DNA of 64,000 bases from DASYXT01 sp035934555 (GCA_035934555.1 DASYXT010000098.1:1-64000), one strand, 5' to 3'; positions 35,280-44,311 are shown, counted from the stretch's first letter. Notes: a model not told the origin generated them from the sequence alone. A program made the numbers and translations.

Positions 35280-35496
35280 ACAGTGCTGCGCTCCCGGTTC
35301 AGGGGAGCCAATCCAACACGACCCAATCAGAAGAGATTTACCGCACCATTAGACACCACTTGTGGCAAAACGTTGCGCGATTTTCAAGTAATTTTGGAAA
35401 AGAGGTTGGATTAGGCGGGATTCATGAGACTGGGGCCCACTTGAACTTCTTTCAATTGACGGGGTGCCCGCATAGATTGCCGCGGTGCAAGGTGCC

Positions 35497-37638
35497 ATGC
35501 CGGAGCTGCTGCCGTTGTTGAAGCAATTCTTTGGGTTTGCTTCGTTTCGTCCGTTTCAAGAGGAGATCATTCGCGATGCGCTCGCGGGCAAAGATGTTTT
35601 TGCGTTGCTGCCGACCGGCGGGGGCAAGTCGCTGTGTTTCCAGTTACCGGCGATGGCGCGAGCGGGCCTGACCGTGGTCGTTTCGCCGCTGATCGCTTTG
35701 ATGAAGGACCAGGTGGATGGGCTCCAGGCCAGCGGCGTGCCGGCGACTTTTCTCAATTCGTCATTGGCGGCCCACGAGGCGCGTGAGCGCCTGCATGCCT
35801 TGCGCCAGGGGCGCTACCGGCTGCTTTATGTCGCGCCGGAGCGGCTGATGCTTTCGGGGTTTTTATCTGAATTGCCACGGCTGCAAATCCGTCTGCTGGC
35901 GATCGACGAGGCCCATTGCATCAGCGAATGGGGTCACGATTTCAGGCCCGAGTATCGCCAATTGGCCGCCTTGCGTGAACTGCTGCCCGAAACGCCGATG
36001 ATGGCCTTGACCGCCACGGCCACCGACCGCGTGCGCGCGGACATCGTTGGCCAGCTTAGGCTGCGGCAACCGCAATGTTACGTCGCCAGTTTCAATCGGC
36101 CAAACCTGACTTACCGCGTCTTTGCCAAGCTCAAGCCTTACGCGCAATTGCTCGAATTGGTGCGGCGGCGCCCGCGCGAGAGCGGCATCGTCTATTGTCA
36201 GGCCCGCAAAACTGCCGAGTCCCTGGCGCAACGGTTGAACGAAGACGGCGTGCGCGCCCGGCCATACCATGCGGGATTAACGCCCGCCGAGCGCACGGAA
36301 AACCAGGAATTGTTCCTGCGGGACGAAGCGCGGGTGATCTGTGCGACGATTGCCTTTGGCATGGGCATCAACAAACCCAATGTGCGGTTTGTGGTGCACT
36401 ATGATCTGCCCAAAAACATCGAAGGCTACTACCAGGAAACCGGCCGCGCCGGCCGCGACGGGCTGCCCAGTGAATGCGTCCTGCTCTTCAGCGCCGGGGA
36501 TGTGGTGAAGCAGCGCACGTTTATCCAGGAAAAGCCGCCGCACGAACAGCGGATCGCCCGCGAGCAACTCGAACAGATGGTCCATTACGCCGAGAGCGCA
36601 GTGTGCCGCCGCCGAGAATTGCTCGAGTACTTCAGCGAGAATTATCCCGGCGACAACTGCGCCGCCTGCGACAATTGCCTCAGCCCGCGCGAGACCTACG
36701 ATGGCACGGTGGCGGCGCAAAAGTTTCTTTCGTGCCTTTATCGCATTCGCCAGCAGAGCGGATTTGATTTTGGGCTCAACCAGGTGGTCGAGGTGCTGTG
36801 TGGGGCCGATACCGAAGGGGTCCGCAAATGGAATCATCAGCGGGTATCGACCTACGGCATCGGTCGGGAACATACCCGGGCGGAATGGAAGGCAATTGGG
36901 CGGCAGTTGGTCCGACTGGGCCTGGTGAAGCAGACCTCGGACAAATTCAGCCTGGTGTCGCTGGCGCCCGACGGGTTGGCGTTGCTCAAGGAGCGCAGAA
37001 CCGTCACGCTCACCAAGCCGGTGGTCGCTCCCGAGCCACAGGCAAATCGGGTTGGGGATATCGCCTGCGACGAGGTGCTGTTCGAGCGCCTGCGCCGGCT
37101 GCGCAAACAATTGGCCGACCAGCGCGCCGTGCCGCCTTATATTGTGTTCTCGGATGTGTCTCTGCGGCTGATGGCCCGCCAGTACCCGTCGAACGAGCAG
37201 GAATTCAAGCGGATTAACGGTGTAGGAGAGAAGAAACTGCGCGAATTCGGGGAAGTGTTCCTCTCGGAAATCGCGGCTCATTTGCGGAGCTGTTCGCGCC
37301 AAATTTTTGCCGACGATTCTTTTACGGACGAACTGTCCCCACAGACGCGGTTGGGGGAGACGGCGCGGGAAACCTTGCGCCGGTTCCTGTCCGGCGAAAC
37401 CCCGGAGCAGATTGCCGCTCATCGGGGCCTGGCGGCCGGCACGATTTACGGCCACCTGGCAGACGCATTGGCCGCAGGCGAGCGGCTCGATCTGAATCGA
37501 TTTTTAACTGCCACTGAACAGAAGGAGATTCGAGCAGCCTTCCAGCGCATGGGCACGGGGAGTCTTAGCTCTGTGTTCGAGGCGCTCGGGGGTCGCTATG
37601 ATTACGGCCGGCTCAAGCTGGTGCGGGCGGCGCTGTAG
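35497..37638 (+). CDS. recQ: RecQ family ATP-dependent DNA helicase
   Basis: A 3'-to-5' helicase in recombination and fork repair. Motifs: FRPFQEEIIRD, Walker A LPTGGGKSLCFQLPA (~45-55), DEAH box IDEAHCISEWGHDFRPEYR (~145), motif VI QETGRAGRDGLPSE (~315), RQC zinc Cys in CRRRELLEYF and CAACDNC (~370-395), winged helix (~400-500), HRDC domain (~520-600) and a C-terminal HTH-type helical domain (GETPEQIAAHRGLAAGTIYGHL). All main domains are intact. ATG 35497 has AAGG four bases upstream; GTG 35485 is an alternative. It is divergent from gspE across about 215 bp. Confidence 0.95.
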   Translation: MPELLPLLKQFFGFASFRPFQEEIIRDALAGKDVFALLPTGGGKSLCFQLPAMARAGLTVVVSPLIALMKDQVDGLQASGVPATFLNSSLAAHEARERLHALRQGRYRLLYVAPERLMLSGFLSELPRLQIRLLAIDEAHCISEWGHDFRPEYRQLAALRELLPETPMMALTATATDRVRADIVGQLRLRQPQCYVASFNRPNLTYRVFAKLKPYAQLLELVRRRPRESGIVYCQARKTAESLAQRLNEDGVRARPYHAGLTPAERTENQELFLRDEARVICATIAFGMGINKPNVRFVVHYDLPKNIEGYYQETGRAGRDGLPSECVLLFSAGDVVKQRTFIQEKPPHEQRIAREQLEQMVHYAESAVCRRRELLEYFSENYPGDNCAACDNCLSPRETYDGTVAAQKFLSCLYRIRQQSGFDFGLNQVVEVLCGADTEGVRKWNHQRVSTYGIGREHTRAEWKAIGRQLVRLGLVKQTSDKFSLVSLAPDGLALLKERRTVTLTKPVVAPEPQANRVGDIACDEVLFERLRRLRKQLADQRAVPPYIVFSDVSLRLMARQYPSNEQEFKRINGVGEKKLREFGEVFLSEIAAHLRSCSRQIFADDSFTDELSPQTRLGETARETLRRFLSGETPEQIAAHRGLAAGTIYGHLADALAAGERLDLNRFLTATEQKEIRAAFQRMGTGSLSSVFEALGGRYDYGRLKLVRAAL

Positions 37639-37676
37639 CGCAGGTTTTGAACCTGCTGTACCGCAGGTTTGCAACC
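37632..37676. repeat. Tandem CAGGTT/AACCTG repeat at the recQ end
   Basis: Two 21-base units (37632-37652, 37656-37676), differing at three positions, share CTGTA-n-CGCAGGTTT-nn-AACC. The first contains the palindrome CAGGTT-ttg-AACCTG. The first unit begins in the last codons of recQ. Confidence 0.65.
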
Positions 37677-37721
37677 AGTAGAGCTGCGATAGAGTTCGTC
37701 CGAGGACACATGCGAAGATTC

Positions 37722-37782
37722 AACAGGAGCAAACAGAGGAAAAGGAGAAGCAGAATCTCTGTTCCCTCTGTTTCCTCCTGTT
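37722..37782. repeat. Long imperfect palindrome downstream of recQ
   Basis: AACAGGAGCAAACAGAGG (37722-37739) is complementary at 17 of 18 positions to 37765-37782. The loop of about 25 bases is purine-rich on one side. It could act as a terminator or RNA-end stabiliser for recQ, or be one copy of a dispersed repeat family. Confidence 0.65.
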
Positions 37783-37843
37783 AGATTCCGAGAGGCCTTC
37801 GCCGGGCGGGCCTAAAAAAATCGTCGCCAGATGCAATGCTTTT

Positions 37844-37942
37844 CTATCGGCCCGGTCCGTTAGTTGGCGTGATGATCTCGACAGTGTTGCTTCCCAGGCG
37901 AATCACGGTTCCTTTGGGGCGGCCATCCAGCGGCCGGGTAAG
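37844..37942 (-). pseudogene. Cut-off 3' part of the pilin-like gene
   Basis: Directly after the TAA at 37943-37945 the same frame stays open for 32 codons, giving LTRPLDGRPKGTVIRLGS and EIITPTNGPGR before TAG at 37844-37846. The peptide looks protein-like, with GC-rich codons. The likely explanation is a CAA-to-TAA (or similar) nonsense change in a gene of about 134 codons. Confidence 0.6.
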
Positions 37943-38248
37943 TTATGCCTCGGGGAACTCGGCGAGGTTTCCCAATCTGTAGAACTCTCCTGCCCAAGGC
38001 TGGACCAAAACATCGGGGCCAGACGCGGGCTTAAGGTACGGAGTGATGTCTTCCCGTGTGACCACTACCGTACCTGTATGACCATGCTCGAATGCCCATG
38101 CTTGTTTTGCTCCGTCGAGTTGCCTGAGATTGTTGATAATGCCAGTGGTCTTGTTAGTGCCACTTCTGACAAAGTTCGGCCAGCAGACCACGCAGACCAG
38201 CGATAAACCGGCCACCAAGAGGATTATCAGACGGACCTTCACTTTCAT
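37943..38248 (-). CDS. Small pilin-like membrane protein, probably truncated
   Basis: 101 aa: a short basic start (MKVKVR), one hydrophobic helix (LIILLVAGLSLVCVVCWPNF), then a small domain with NNLRQLDGAKQAWAFEHGH and DITPYLKPASG. The helix plus NNLRQLDGAKQ pattern resembles the small GspG-like proteins that are abundant in Verrucomicrobia, although a clear G/FTLIE leader is missing. ATG 38248 is used; the frame is open to 38290. The frame continues past the TAA stop for 32 sensible codons, so this is probably the N-terminal part of a nonsense-interrupted gene. Function unknown. Confidence 0.6.
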   Translation of the reverse strand: MKVKVRLIILLVAGLSLVCVVCWPNFVRSGTNKTTGIINNLRQLDGAKQAWAFEHGHTGTVVVTREDITPYLKPASGPDVLVQPWAGEFYRLGNLAEFPEA

Positions 38249-38350
38249 TCTCTTAATCAACACCAGGCATGTGGCGCAGTTGCGGCCCAAGTGGGCGCCT
38301 TCCTCAGCTTCTGTCGAATTCTAGATCCGTCTTTGGCTCCTCTTGAGGTC

Positions 38351-40357
38351 CTAACGAATCTCAAGTCTCAGGATAACAATCCCCTGAGCTGGCACGTTAT
38401 ATGAAAACTCAGCAGCAACCGGGGTCAAGCGGGTCATTACGGGAATGATTTTCCGCGGCTCGTTGATGGAATTTGTGTCTTCCGGTGCGCCACTCAGCGT
38501 GAGCACACTACCTTTATCAGCGAGCCGGGCCACCCCTTTGATCTCGATCTTAAGCGGCTGCGCCGTCGCCTCCGGATTGACCAGTTTAATGAAAAGCTCG
38601 CCGGTTTTGCTATCCTTCGTCGCGGCGCCCTGGATCGTAGTATCAGCGGCGCTCACAGAAAGAATCTCATCGCCAAGGTTCCGGCTGAACATTTCAAAAG
38701 CATAATAGCTGGGCGAACCGTAAGACGAGAGGGCGTCGTAACCAAGCAGGTCCGGCCGCCATTGCCGTGCGCCGCGGTTCACGTTGACGAACAGCGGCGC
38801 ATAACACTGCATCTTAATTAAATCCGAGTTGCGCTCCATGGCGGCCATAAAGACGGCATCGCCCAGCGCGGCCTTCAGCGAAGGCGTCGGCGGTTGCTGC
38901 CGGGCGGCGGCATCCCAGGGCTTAATCCGCGCGTCTTCGTGCGCAGCCCATTCACCGACAAAAATTTCTGGTCCGTTGCGGTCATAGTTCCGGGCATACT
39001 CGGGGGACATGCGCAGGAATTCATCGGCGGAGCGGTAGTAATGCTCGTCGGTCACATCGGGCTTGCGGCTATGAACGCGCGAATGCTCCGGCTGGTCGTT
39101 GCCGATGGTCGAAATCAGCTTGAGCTGCGGGTAGCGGGCCTTAATGGCGTCATAAAACTGCGCGAACCGGGCGTCATAACTGTGGGACCTGTCGAACCAA
39201 TCTTCGTTGCCGATTTCGACGTAAGTCAGTTTGAACGGAGCCGGGTGGCCGTCCTGCGCGCGCCGCGCGCCCCACACCGTGTTGCGGTTGCCGGTGACGT
39301 ATTCGATCTCTTCAAGCGCTTCCTGGACGTAAGGTTCCAACTCGGACCCGGGATTGACGTGCATACCGCGAAGCGAATAGCCGGCATAAACCGCCAGCAC
39401 GGGCTCCGCGTCCATGTCCTCAGACCACTCGAGGAACTCCAATAGCCCCAGCCCATCGGTCGAGCGATAGCCCCACGGGCAGGGATGACCGTGGCGCCGC
39501 TCGACCGGGCCGAGGGTCTTCTTCCAATCAAAGCGCGACTCGATGGTGTCGCCTTCGACATAATTGCCGCCGGGGAAGCGCAGGAATTTCGGGTGCAGGT
39601 CCACCAGCATCTGCATGAGGTCCTTGCGCAGGCCATTGGGCCGATTGTTCCAGGTTGGAGGAAAGAGCGAGACGAACCCGAACCAAATGGTGCCGGGCCG
39701 CTCGAGCGTGAGCTGCAGGCGCGCATGAGTCGTCGGGGCCACTTTGCCGGTCTTGAGAACAAGCGCGAACCGTTTCCACTGCGGTGTGACGCCGGACACC
39801 TTGCCCGCGGCATAGACGGTGCCGCCATCGTCGCCGACAATGGAGATGTTGAGCGGACCGGTGAAGCCGGGTTCGGCCCTGGCGAACACGACCGCACGGT
39901 AACGGGTGCTGGGCTGGACGGGGATTCCCCAATAGCCCTCGTTGGCAACGCCTGCCGGGTGGGCCGGCGTGGCCTGGGTCACCTTCAACTGCAGACTCGC
40001 GGCGATGGCGTCATTGAGCGGATTAGCCGAATCGAGCGCGATGGTCGCACCGCCACTCTCGCCATTCACCACGGACCAGTGGACCGGGGTCGTTGAGTTG
40101 TCCAGGAAGGCGCGGTTGCGGACTAATTCGGCGTAGAGCCCTCCGTCATAGGAATGATTTATCTCCTCGGTCATCAACCCGTAGAGCATGGGGCTGACTT
40201 TGCCGGCGGGATGGGCGGCATCGATGGTGAACGCAGGCTCGGCAGCGAAGCTGGCGGCCAGGGAAAGCGTCAGGAAAACAAGGGTGGTCCCCCAGAGTCG
40301 CGCCACTACCGGGGTGAGAGCCAAAGTGCGAGCGGAAGGGATTTTTCGTGCACTCAT
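38351..40357 (-). CDS. Secreted GH51 alpha-L-arabinofuranosidase
   Basis: Removes arabinofuranosyl side chains from arabinoxylan or arabinan. A signal peptide (LTPVVARLWGTTLVFLTLSLAASFAA) is followed by an N-terminal carbohydrate-binding-like sandwich (~60-230). The GH51 barrel has FLRFPGGNYVEGD, the acid/base Glu in TYVEIGNEDWF and the nucleophile Glu in IFVGEWAAHED. The C-terminal beta domain ends at VILRLEIR. ATG 40357 is chosen because the frame open upstream to 40495 runs through a repeat and lacks protein character. It is divergent from the GH115 gene. Confidence 0.92.
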   Translation of the reverse strand: MSARKIPSARTLALTPVVARLWGTTLVFLTLSLAASFAAEPAFTIDAAHPAGKVSPMLYGLMTEEINHSYDGGLYAELVRNRAFLDNSTTPVHWSVVNGESGGATIALDSANPLNDAIAASLQLKVTQATPAHPAGVANEGYWGIPVQPSTRYRAVVFARAEPGFTGPLNISIVGDDGGTVYAAGKVSGVTPQWKRFALVLKTGKVAPTTHARLQLTLERPGTIWFGFVSLFPPTWNNRPNGLRKDLMQMLVDLHPKFLRFPGGNYVEGDTIESRFDWKKTLGPVERRHGHPCPWGYRSTDGLGLLEFLEWSEDMDAEPVLAVYAGYSLRGMHVNPGSELEPYVQEALEEIEYVTGNRNTVWGARRAQDGHPAPFKLTYVEIGNEDWFDRSHSYDARFAQFYDAIKARYPQLKLISTIGNDQPEHSRVHSRKPDVTDEHYYRSADEFLRMSPEYARNYDRNGPEIFVGEWAAHEDARIKPWDAAARQQPPTPSLKAALGDAVFMAAMERNSDLIKMQCYAPLFVNVNRGARQWRPDLLGYDALSSYGSPSYYAFEMFSRNLGDEILSVSAADTTIQGAATKDSKTGELFIKLVNPEATAQPLKIEIKGVARLADKGSVLTLSGAPEDTNSINEPRKIIPVMTRLTPVAAEFSYNVPAQGIVILRLEIR

Positions 40358-40377
40358 TTTGGCCAGCGTTGCACGCG

Positions 40378-40412
40378 GAGATTGCACAGTCCACACTAAT
40401 TTCAGAAGCTGC
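40378..40412. repeat. 35-bp repeat C, copy 1 (GH51/GH115 divergent region)
   Basis: Begins GAGATTGCACAGTCC and ends CAGAAGCTGC. It matches 44269-44303 at 31 of 35 positions. It lies 20 bp upstream of the GH51 start and about 105 bp upstream of the GH115 start. Confidence 0.7.
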
Positions 40413-40518
40413 GCTGGTGCGGTTGCGATTGACAGGGTCGTTCGGCAGGAAAGGTGCCATTCCTCATTGTCTGCGTGTCTCTGCGGCCTCGGCATCTCTG
40501 CGGTCGTTTCTGTTCCGA

Positions 40519-43434
40519 TTGAAACCCACGCTGTGCCCCCTGCGCCTCTTGCGCGTTTTCGCGGTTACCTCTGCCTGCCTATGGGTTTGCCCCGCGTTTG
40601 CGATCGGCGAACCGCCGCTCGTTCAATTCGGCCCCACCGACAGCAGTTTCGCGCTCGTCAACACCGGCTTGGCTGCCGTGGTCCAGGTGGACGAGCACGA
40701 TTGGCCAGGTGTGATTCGCGCGGTCAATGATCTGCGGACCGACATCGGGAGGGTGACGGGCATCACCCCGTCATCGGGCAAGAGCGCGACGACTGCAGGC
40801 GCCTCGACCATCATCATTGGCACGTTGGGCAAGAGCCGACTAATCGAGCAACTCATTCGCGACCAGCGGCTCGACACCGCTGCCATCTCTAATCAATGGG
40901 AGGCGGCCGTGATTCAAGTCATCAAACAACCGCTGCCGGGTATTGAAAACGCGTTGGTGATCGCGGGCAGCGACAAACGCGGCACCATTTACGCCATCTA
41001 TACTTTATCGGAACAGATAGGCATTTCACCGTGGTATTGGTGGGCGGATGTGCCTGTTCGACATCGGAAAGCGCTGTTCGTCACTCCCCGCAGATATGTC
41101 CAGCGCCCGCCGGTAGTGAAGTACCGTGGCATTTTCCTCAATGACGAAGCCCCTGCCCTGGCGGGTTGGGCGAGGGAAAAATTCGGCGGTTTGAACCATT
41201 CGTTTTATACCAATGTCTTCGAGCTGCTGCTGCGGCTCAAAGCCAATTATCTCTGGCCGGCGATGTGGGACAACTCGTTCGCGACCGACGACCCCCTCAA
41301 CGCCCAACTGGCCGACGAATACGGTATTGTCATGGGCACATCCCATCACGAGCCGATGATGCGCGCCTGGAAGGAATGGAGCCGTGCCGGCAACGGGCCG
41401 CAGACGTGGGATTACGGGAAAAATGATGCGAAATTGCGCGCATTCTGGACGGAGGGCCTGCGGCGCACGCGCCCCTACGAAAAGATCATCACGCTCGGCA
41501 TGCGCGGGGACGGCGACGAACCCATGAGCGAGACCGACAGTATCGGGCTGTTGGAGCGCATCGTGGCGGACCAGCGAAAGCTGATTGGCGAAATCATCGA
41601 GCCTGATGTTGCCCGGGTGCCGCAAAGCTGGGCGCTCTACAAAGAGGTTCAGGGGTATTACGAGCGCGGGATGCGCGTGCCCGACGATGTGACGTTGCTC
41701 TGGTGCGATGATAACTGGGGCAACCTGCGCCGCCTGCCGACGCCCGCGGAAGAACACCGCGCCGGCGGTGCCGGCATTTATTATCACTTCGATTACGTCG
41801 GCGGCCCGCGCAACTACAAATGGCTGAACACGATTCCGCTGCCGAAAATCCGGGAGCAGATGAACCTGGCGTATCGCCATGACGCGGTGCGCATCTGGAT
41901 TGTGAATGTCGGCGACCTTAAGCCGATGGAAATTCCAATCGAGTTCTTCCTCACGTTCGCCAGAGACCCGGAGCGCTGGCCTCAAAACTCATTGAACGAT
42001 TACCTGCGCCTTTGGGCGACGCGCGAGTTCGGGCCGGAGCACGCAACGGAGATCGCGGACTTGGTCGCGAAGTACACCAAGTATAACGGCCGCCGCAAAC
42101 CGGAGTTGCTCGAGCCCGACACCTTCAGCCTGGTGAACTATGACGAAGCGGACCGGGTGCTCGCCGAATGGCAGGAACTGCGGCAGCGCGCCGAACGGAT
42201 TTCGGGCCAGCTCCCTCCAGCAACGCGCGATGCTTTCTTCGAACTGGTTCTACACCCGATCACCGCTTGCGATATCGTCAACGAGCTTTATATCACAGCG
42301 GCCAAGAACCGTCTCTACGCGCGGCAAGGTCGCGCCAGTGCCAATGATTACGCCAGCAAAACGCGCGCGCTTTTCCAGGCCGATGCGCGGCTCACGGATT
42401 ATTTTCATCACCAGCTTGCCGGCGGCAAATGGGATAAGATGATGTCCCAAACCCACATTGGTTATACTGGTTGGCAGGAACCGCCCGTCAATATCATGCC
42501 CGCCATTCGTGACCTCGACTTACCCTCCAAACCTGCCCTTGGTGTCGCGGTCGAGGGCTCGACGAATGCCTGGCCCGGCTCGACCGAACCGGCCGCTCTG
42601 CCGCGATTAGACATGTTCGGCACGCCGCGCCGGCACATTGACGTCTTTAACCGCGGCACCGGTGCCTTTGATTTCGGGGTGACCGCCAGCACGCCGTGGC
42701 TCTTGCTCAGCACCACGCGCGGTCACGTTGAAAAGGAACAGCGGCTCTGGGTGAGCGTCGATTGGAACCGCGCGCCGACCGGAACTGCCTCGGGGACGGT
42801 AACCATTTCCCGCCCCGAGCCCGAGCCCGTGGTGGTGCAAGTGAAGACCTTCAAACCAGCGGCGGACATTTGCGAACATCTGCACGGATTTGTTGAGGCC
42901 GACGGCTATGTCGCGATGGACGCGAGCCATTACACGGCGCGCCACGACACGGTCACAGCCCGTTGGGAGCTGCTGCCGGACGATGGTCGCACGGGTTCGG
43001 CTATGACCGTGTTGCCGGTCACGGCCCCCAGCGCGACTCCTCGGCTCGCCTCACCCAGCTTGGAATATGACATGTATCTGTTCAGCACCGGCCGGGTGGA
43101 GGTGGCGCTAGAGCTGTCGCCGTCGCTGAATTACGCACCCGACCGCGGCGTGCGCATCGCGGTTTCGATGGACGACTCGCCGCCGCAATTATTGACTGTG
43201 GTGCCGAAAGGCTACGTTGCCGGCGATGGCAACCGGGATTGGGAGCAATCGGTTAAGGACAGTATCCGCGTCGTAGAGTGCGAGCAAACCGTCGCCGCAC
43301 CCGGTCAGCACAGACTCAAGGTTTGGATGGTGAACCCCGGCGTGGTCCTGCAAAGGGTAGTCGTCAACACAGGTGGGGTGCGGTCGAGTTACCTCGGTCC
43401 ACCGGAGAGTAACCATCGCGGCGCCAACCGTTAA
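40519..43434 (+). CDS. Secreted GH115 xylan alpha-glucuronidase
   Basis: GH115 enzymes remove (4-O-methyl)glucuronic acid from internal xylose units of xylan. The core is clear: YRGIFLNDEAPALAGWAREKFGG, KANYLWPAMWDNSF, GIVMGTSHHEPMMRAWKEW, ITLGMRGDGDEPM and LLWCDDNWGNLRRLP. The C-terminal region (residues ~700-960) is the beta domain typical of the family (WLLLSTTRGHVEKEQRLWVSVDW). Length 971 aa. The start is uncertain: TTG 40519 gives a good signal peptide (MKPTLCPLRLLRVFAVTSACLW), while ATG 40348 would translate 57 more residues through repeat C. Confidence 0.9.
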   Translation: MKPTLCPLRLLRVFAVTSACLWVCPAFAIGEPPLVQFGPTDSSFALVNTGLAAVVQVDEHDWPGVIRAVNDLRTDIGRVTGITPSSGKSATTAGASTIIIGTLGKSRLIEQLIRDQRLDTAAISNQWEAAVIQVIKQPLPGIENALVIAGSDKRGTIYAIYTLSEQIGISPWYWWADVPVRHRKALFVTPRRYVQRPPVVKYRGIFLNDEAPALAGWAREKFGGLNHSFYTNVFELLLRLKANYLWPAMWDNSFATDDPLNAQLADEYGIVMGTSHHEPMMRAWKEWSRAGNGPQTWDYGKNDAKLRAFWTEGLRRTRPYEKIITLGMRGDGDEPMSETDSIGLLERIVADQRKLIGEIIEPDVARVPQSWALYKEVQGYYERGMRVPDDVTLLWCDDNWGNLRRLPTPAEEHRAGGAGIYYHFDYVGGPRNYKWLNTIPLPKIREQMNLAYRHDAVRIWIVNVGDLKPMEIPIEFFLTFARDPERWPQNSLNDYLRLWATREFGPEHATEIADLVAKYTKYNGRRKPELLEPDTFSLVNYDEADRVLAEWQELRQRAERISGQLPPATRDAFFELVLHPITACDIVNELYITAAKNRLYARQGRASANDYASKTRALFQADARLTDYFHHQLAGGKWDKMMSQTHIGYTGWQEPPVNIMPAIRDLDLPSKPALGVAVEGSTNAWPGSTEPAALPRLDMFGTPRRHIDVFNRGTGAFDFGVTASTPWLLLSTTRGHVEKEQRLWVSVDWNRAPTGTASGTVTISRPEPEPVVVQVKTFKPAADICEHLHGFVEADGYVAMDASHYTARHDTVTARWELLPDDGRTGSAMTVLPVTAPSATPRLASPSLEYDMYLFSTGRVEVALELSPSLNYAPDRGVRIAVSMDDSPPQLLTVVPKGYVAGDGNRDWEQSVKDSIRVVECEQTVAAPGQHRLKVWMVNPGVVLQRVVVNTGGVRSSYLGPPESNHRGANR

Positions 43435-43441
43435 CCGGGGT

Positions 43442-43459
43442 GCTCAAGTGTGCTTGAGC
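43442..43459. terminator. Hairpin between converging genes
   Basis: GCTCAAG-TGTG-CTTGAGC is a perfect seven-base stem. It lies eight bases after the GH115 stop and overlaps the last codons of the converging nucleotidyltransferase gene. No T-tract. Confidence 0.45.
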
Positions 43460-44016
43460 CGAATGGCCCCCGCTAACACGGCCTCAAGCTCCGGCGACAC
43501 CTCCAACTCGGCCGCCCAGCGCCGAAGATAGCTTTCATCCAATTTACCGCGCTGGACCTGGACGACACCCGCGACATCGCCCAACTGGCGGTCAGAGGGC
43601 GTGACACGGTTCCAATACAGCTTATGCAGAATGACATCTTCCGCTGTTGCCAACCAGATGGTTTCGCCAAACCAGGCGTCGCGAACGCGCCGGCCGAACA
43701 TTTCCCTCTCGAACGGCACTGGCCGGAGCAGCCAAAAATCCGCCTTCAGCGCGGAGGGAATATGAATGAGGTTGAACTGGTTGGGCGGGTTATAGGCTGC
43801 TCGAACCGACGCCTCGTCCAGAAAATAATCAGGGTGCGCAAACGCAGAAGTGAACGGTGAAATCTGAGCTGGCGGCAGTTGGATGACAAAAACGAGGTCG
43901 TGGGTGCTGCGAGGGATGCCCCACGCATTGCTGGCCATGGAACCGGTCAGCATGTAGGTGACGTTGACTCGGTTGAGCCGGCGCACGCAGTCCAGCAACA
44001 GCTCCTGCTCGTTCAC
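43444..44016 (-). CDS. Nucleotidyltransferase-fold protein
   Basis: A 190-aa protein with TYMLTGSMASNAWGIPRSTHDLVFVIQL near the N terminus. The GS-x10-R-x-T-x-D layout matches minimal nucleotidyltransferases of the AbiEii/DUF6036 kind, but the usual D-x-D is DLV, so a catalytic Asp may be missing. Later segments (TAEDVILHKLYWNRV; DRQLGDVAGVVQVQ) fit the same family. GTG 44016 overlaps the upstream small gene by GTGA, so the two are coupled. This looks like a toxin-antitoxin-type or regulatory pair, but the role is not established. Confidence 0.72.
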   Translation of the reverse strand: MNEQELLLDCVRRLNRVNVTYMLTGSMASNAWGIPRSTHDLVFVIQLPPAQISPFTSAFAHPDYFLDEASVRAAYNPPNQFNLIHIPSALKADFWLLRPVPFEREMFGRRVRDAWFGETIWLATAEDVILHKLYWNRVTPSDRQLGDVAGVVQVQRGKLDESYLRRWAAELEVSPELEAVLAGAIRLKHT

Positions 44017-44216
44017 AAGTTTCGGGCAAGTTCAAGCCGTTGTCGCAACAGCGCTTCGACTTGTTCGGGAGAGGCCGAGGGATTCTGGCGCCGGATACCA
44101 AGCCGCGCCATTTCGCACGCCAGTTCGTGGAGCCGCAAAGCAATCCCGACGCGTTCTTCCGGGGTCATCGCCCGGTAACGCTCGATTTGCTTGTCCAACG
44201 CTGCTTCCGGTGTCAT
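44013..44216 (-). CDS. Small helical partner of the nucleotidyltransferase
   Basis: A 67-aa, highly charged helical protein (MTPEAALDKQIERYRAMTPEE; SASPEQVEALLRQRLELAR). ATG 44216 has GGAAG five bases upstream; GTG 44228 is an alternative. Small proteins with TPEERxxIAxxLHxL and a C-terminal SPEQVExLLRxRL often sit directly before this type of nucleotidyltransferase gene. Function is unknown; an antitoxin-like role is an inference from the layout. Confidence 0.65.
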   Translation of the reverse strand: MTPEAALDKQIERYRAMTPEERVGIALRLHELACEMARLGIRRQNPSASPEQVEALLRQRLELARNL

Positions 44217-44268
44217 CTCTGCTTCCACCGTAAGCTCTGCTCAAGCCTGCCTCAAGCCCGCAATAGTC

Positions 44269-44303
44269 GAGATTGCACAATCCGCACTAATTATAGAAGC
44301 TGC
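44269..44303. repeat. 35-bp repeat C, copy 2 (upstream of GH27-CE15)
   Basis: Begins GAGATTGCACAATCC and ends TAGAAGCTGC, with four mismatches to 40378-40412. It ends eight bases before the GH27-CE15 start and so covers the position of the ribosome binding site. Both copies lie in divergent intergenic regions next to secreted hydrolase genes. Confidence 0.7.
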
Positions 44304-44311
44304 CCGCGGTC

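Noticed and set aside
36277..37455. 392-codon reverse ORF opposite recQ
   Set aside because: Lies wholly inside recQ, with no domain signal and no ribosome binding site.
40378..44303. Possible CRISPR-like repeats
   Set aside because: Only two imperfect copies almost 4 kb apart, no spacers and no cas genes.
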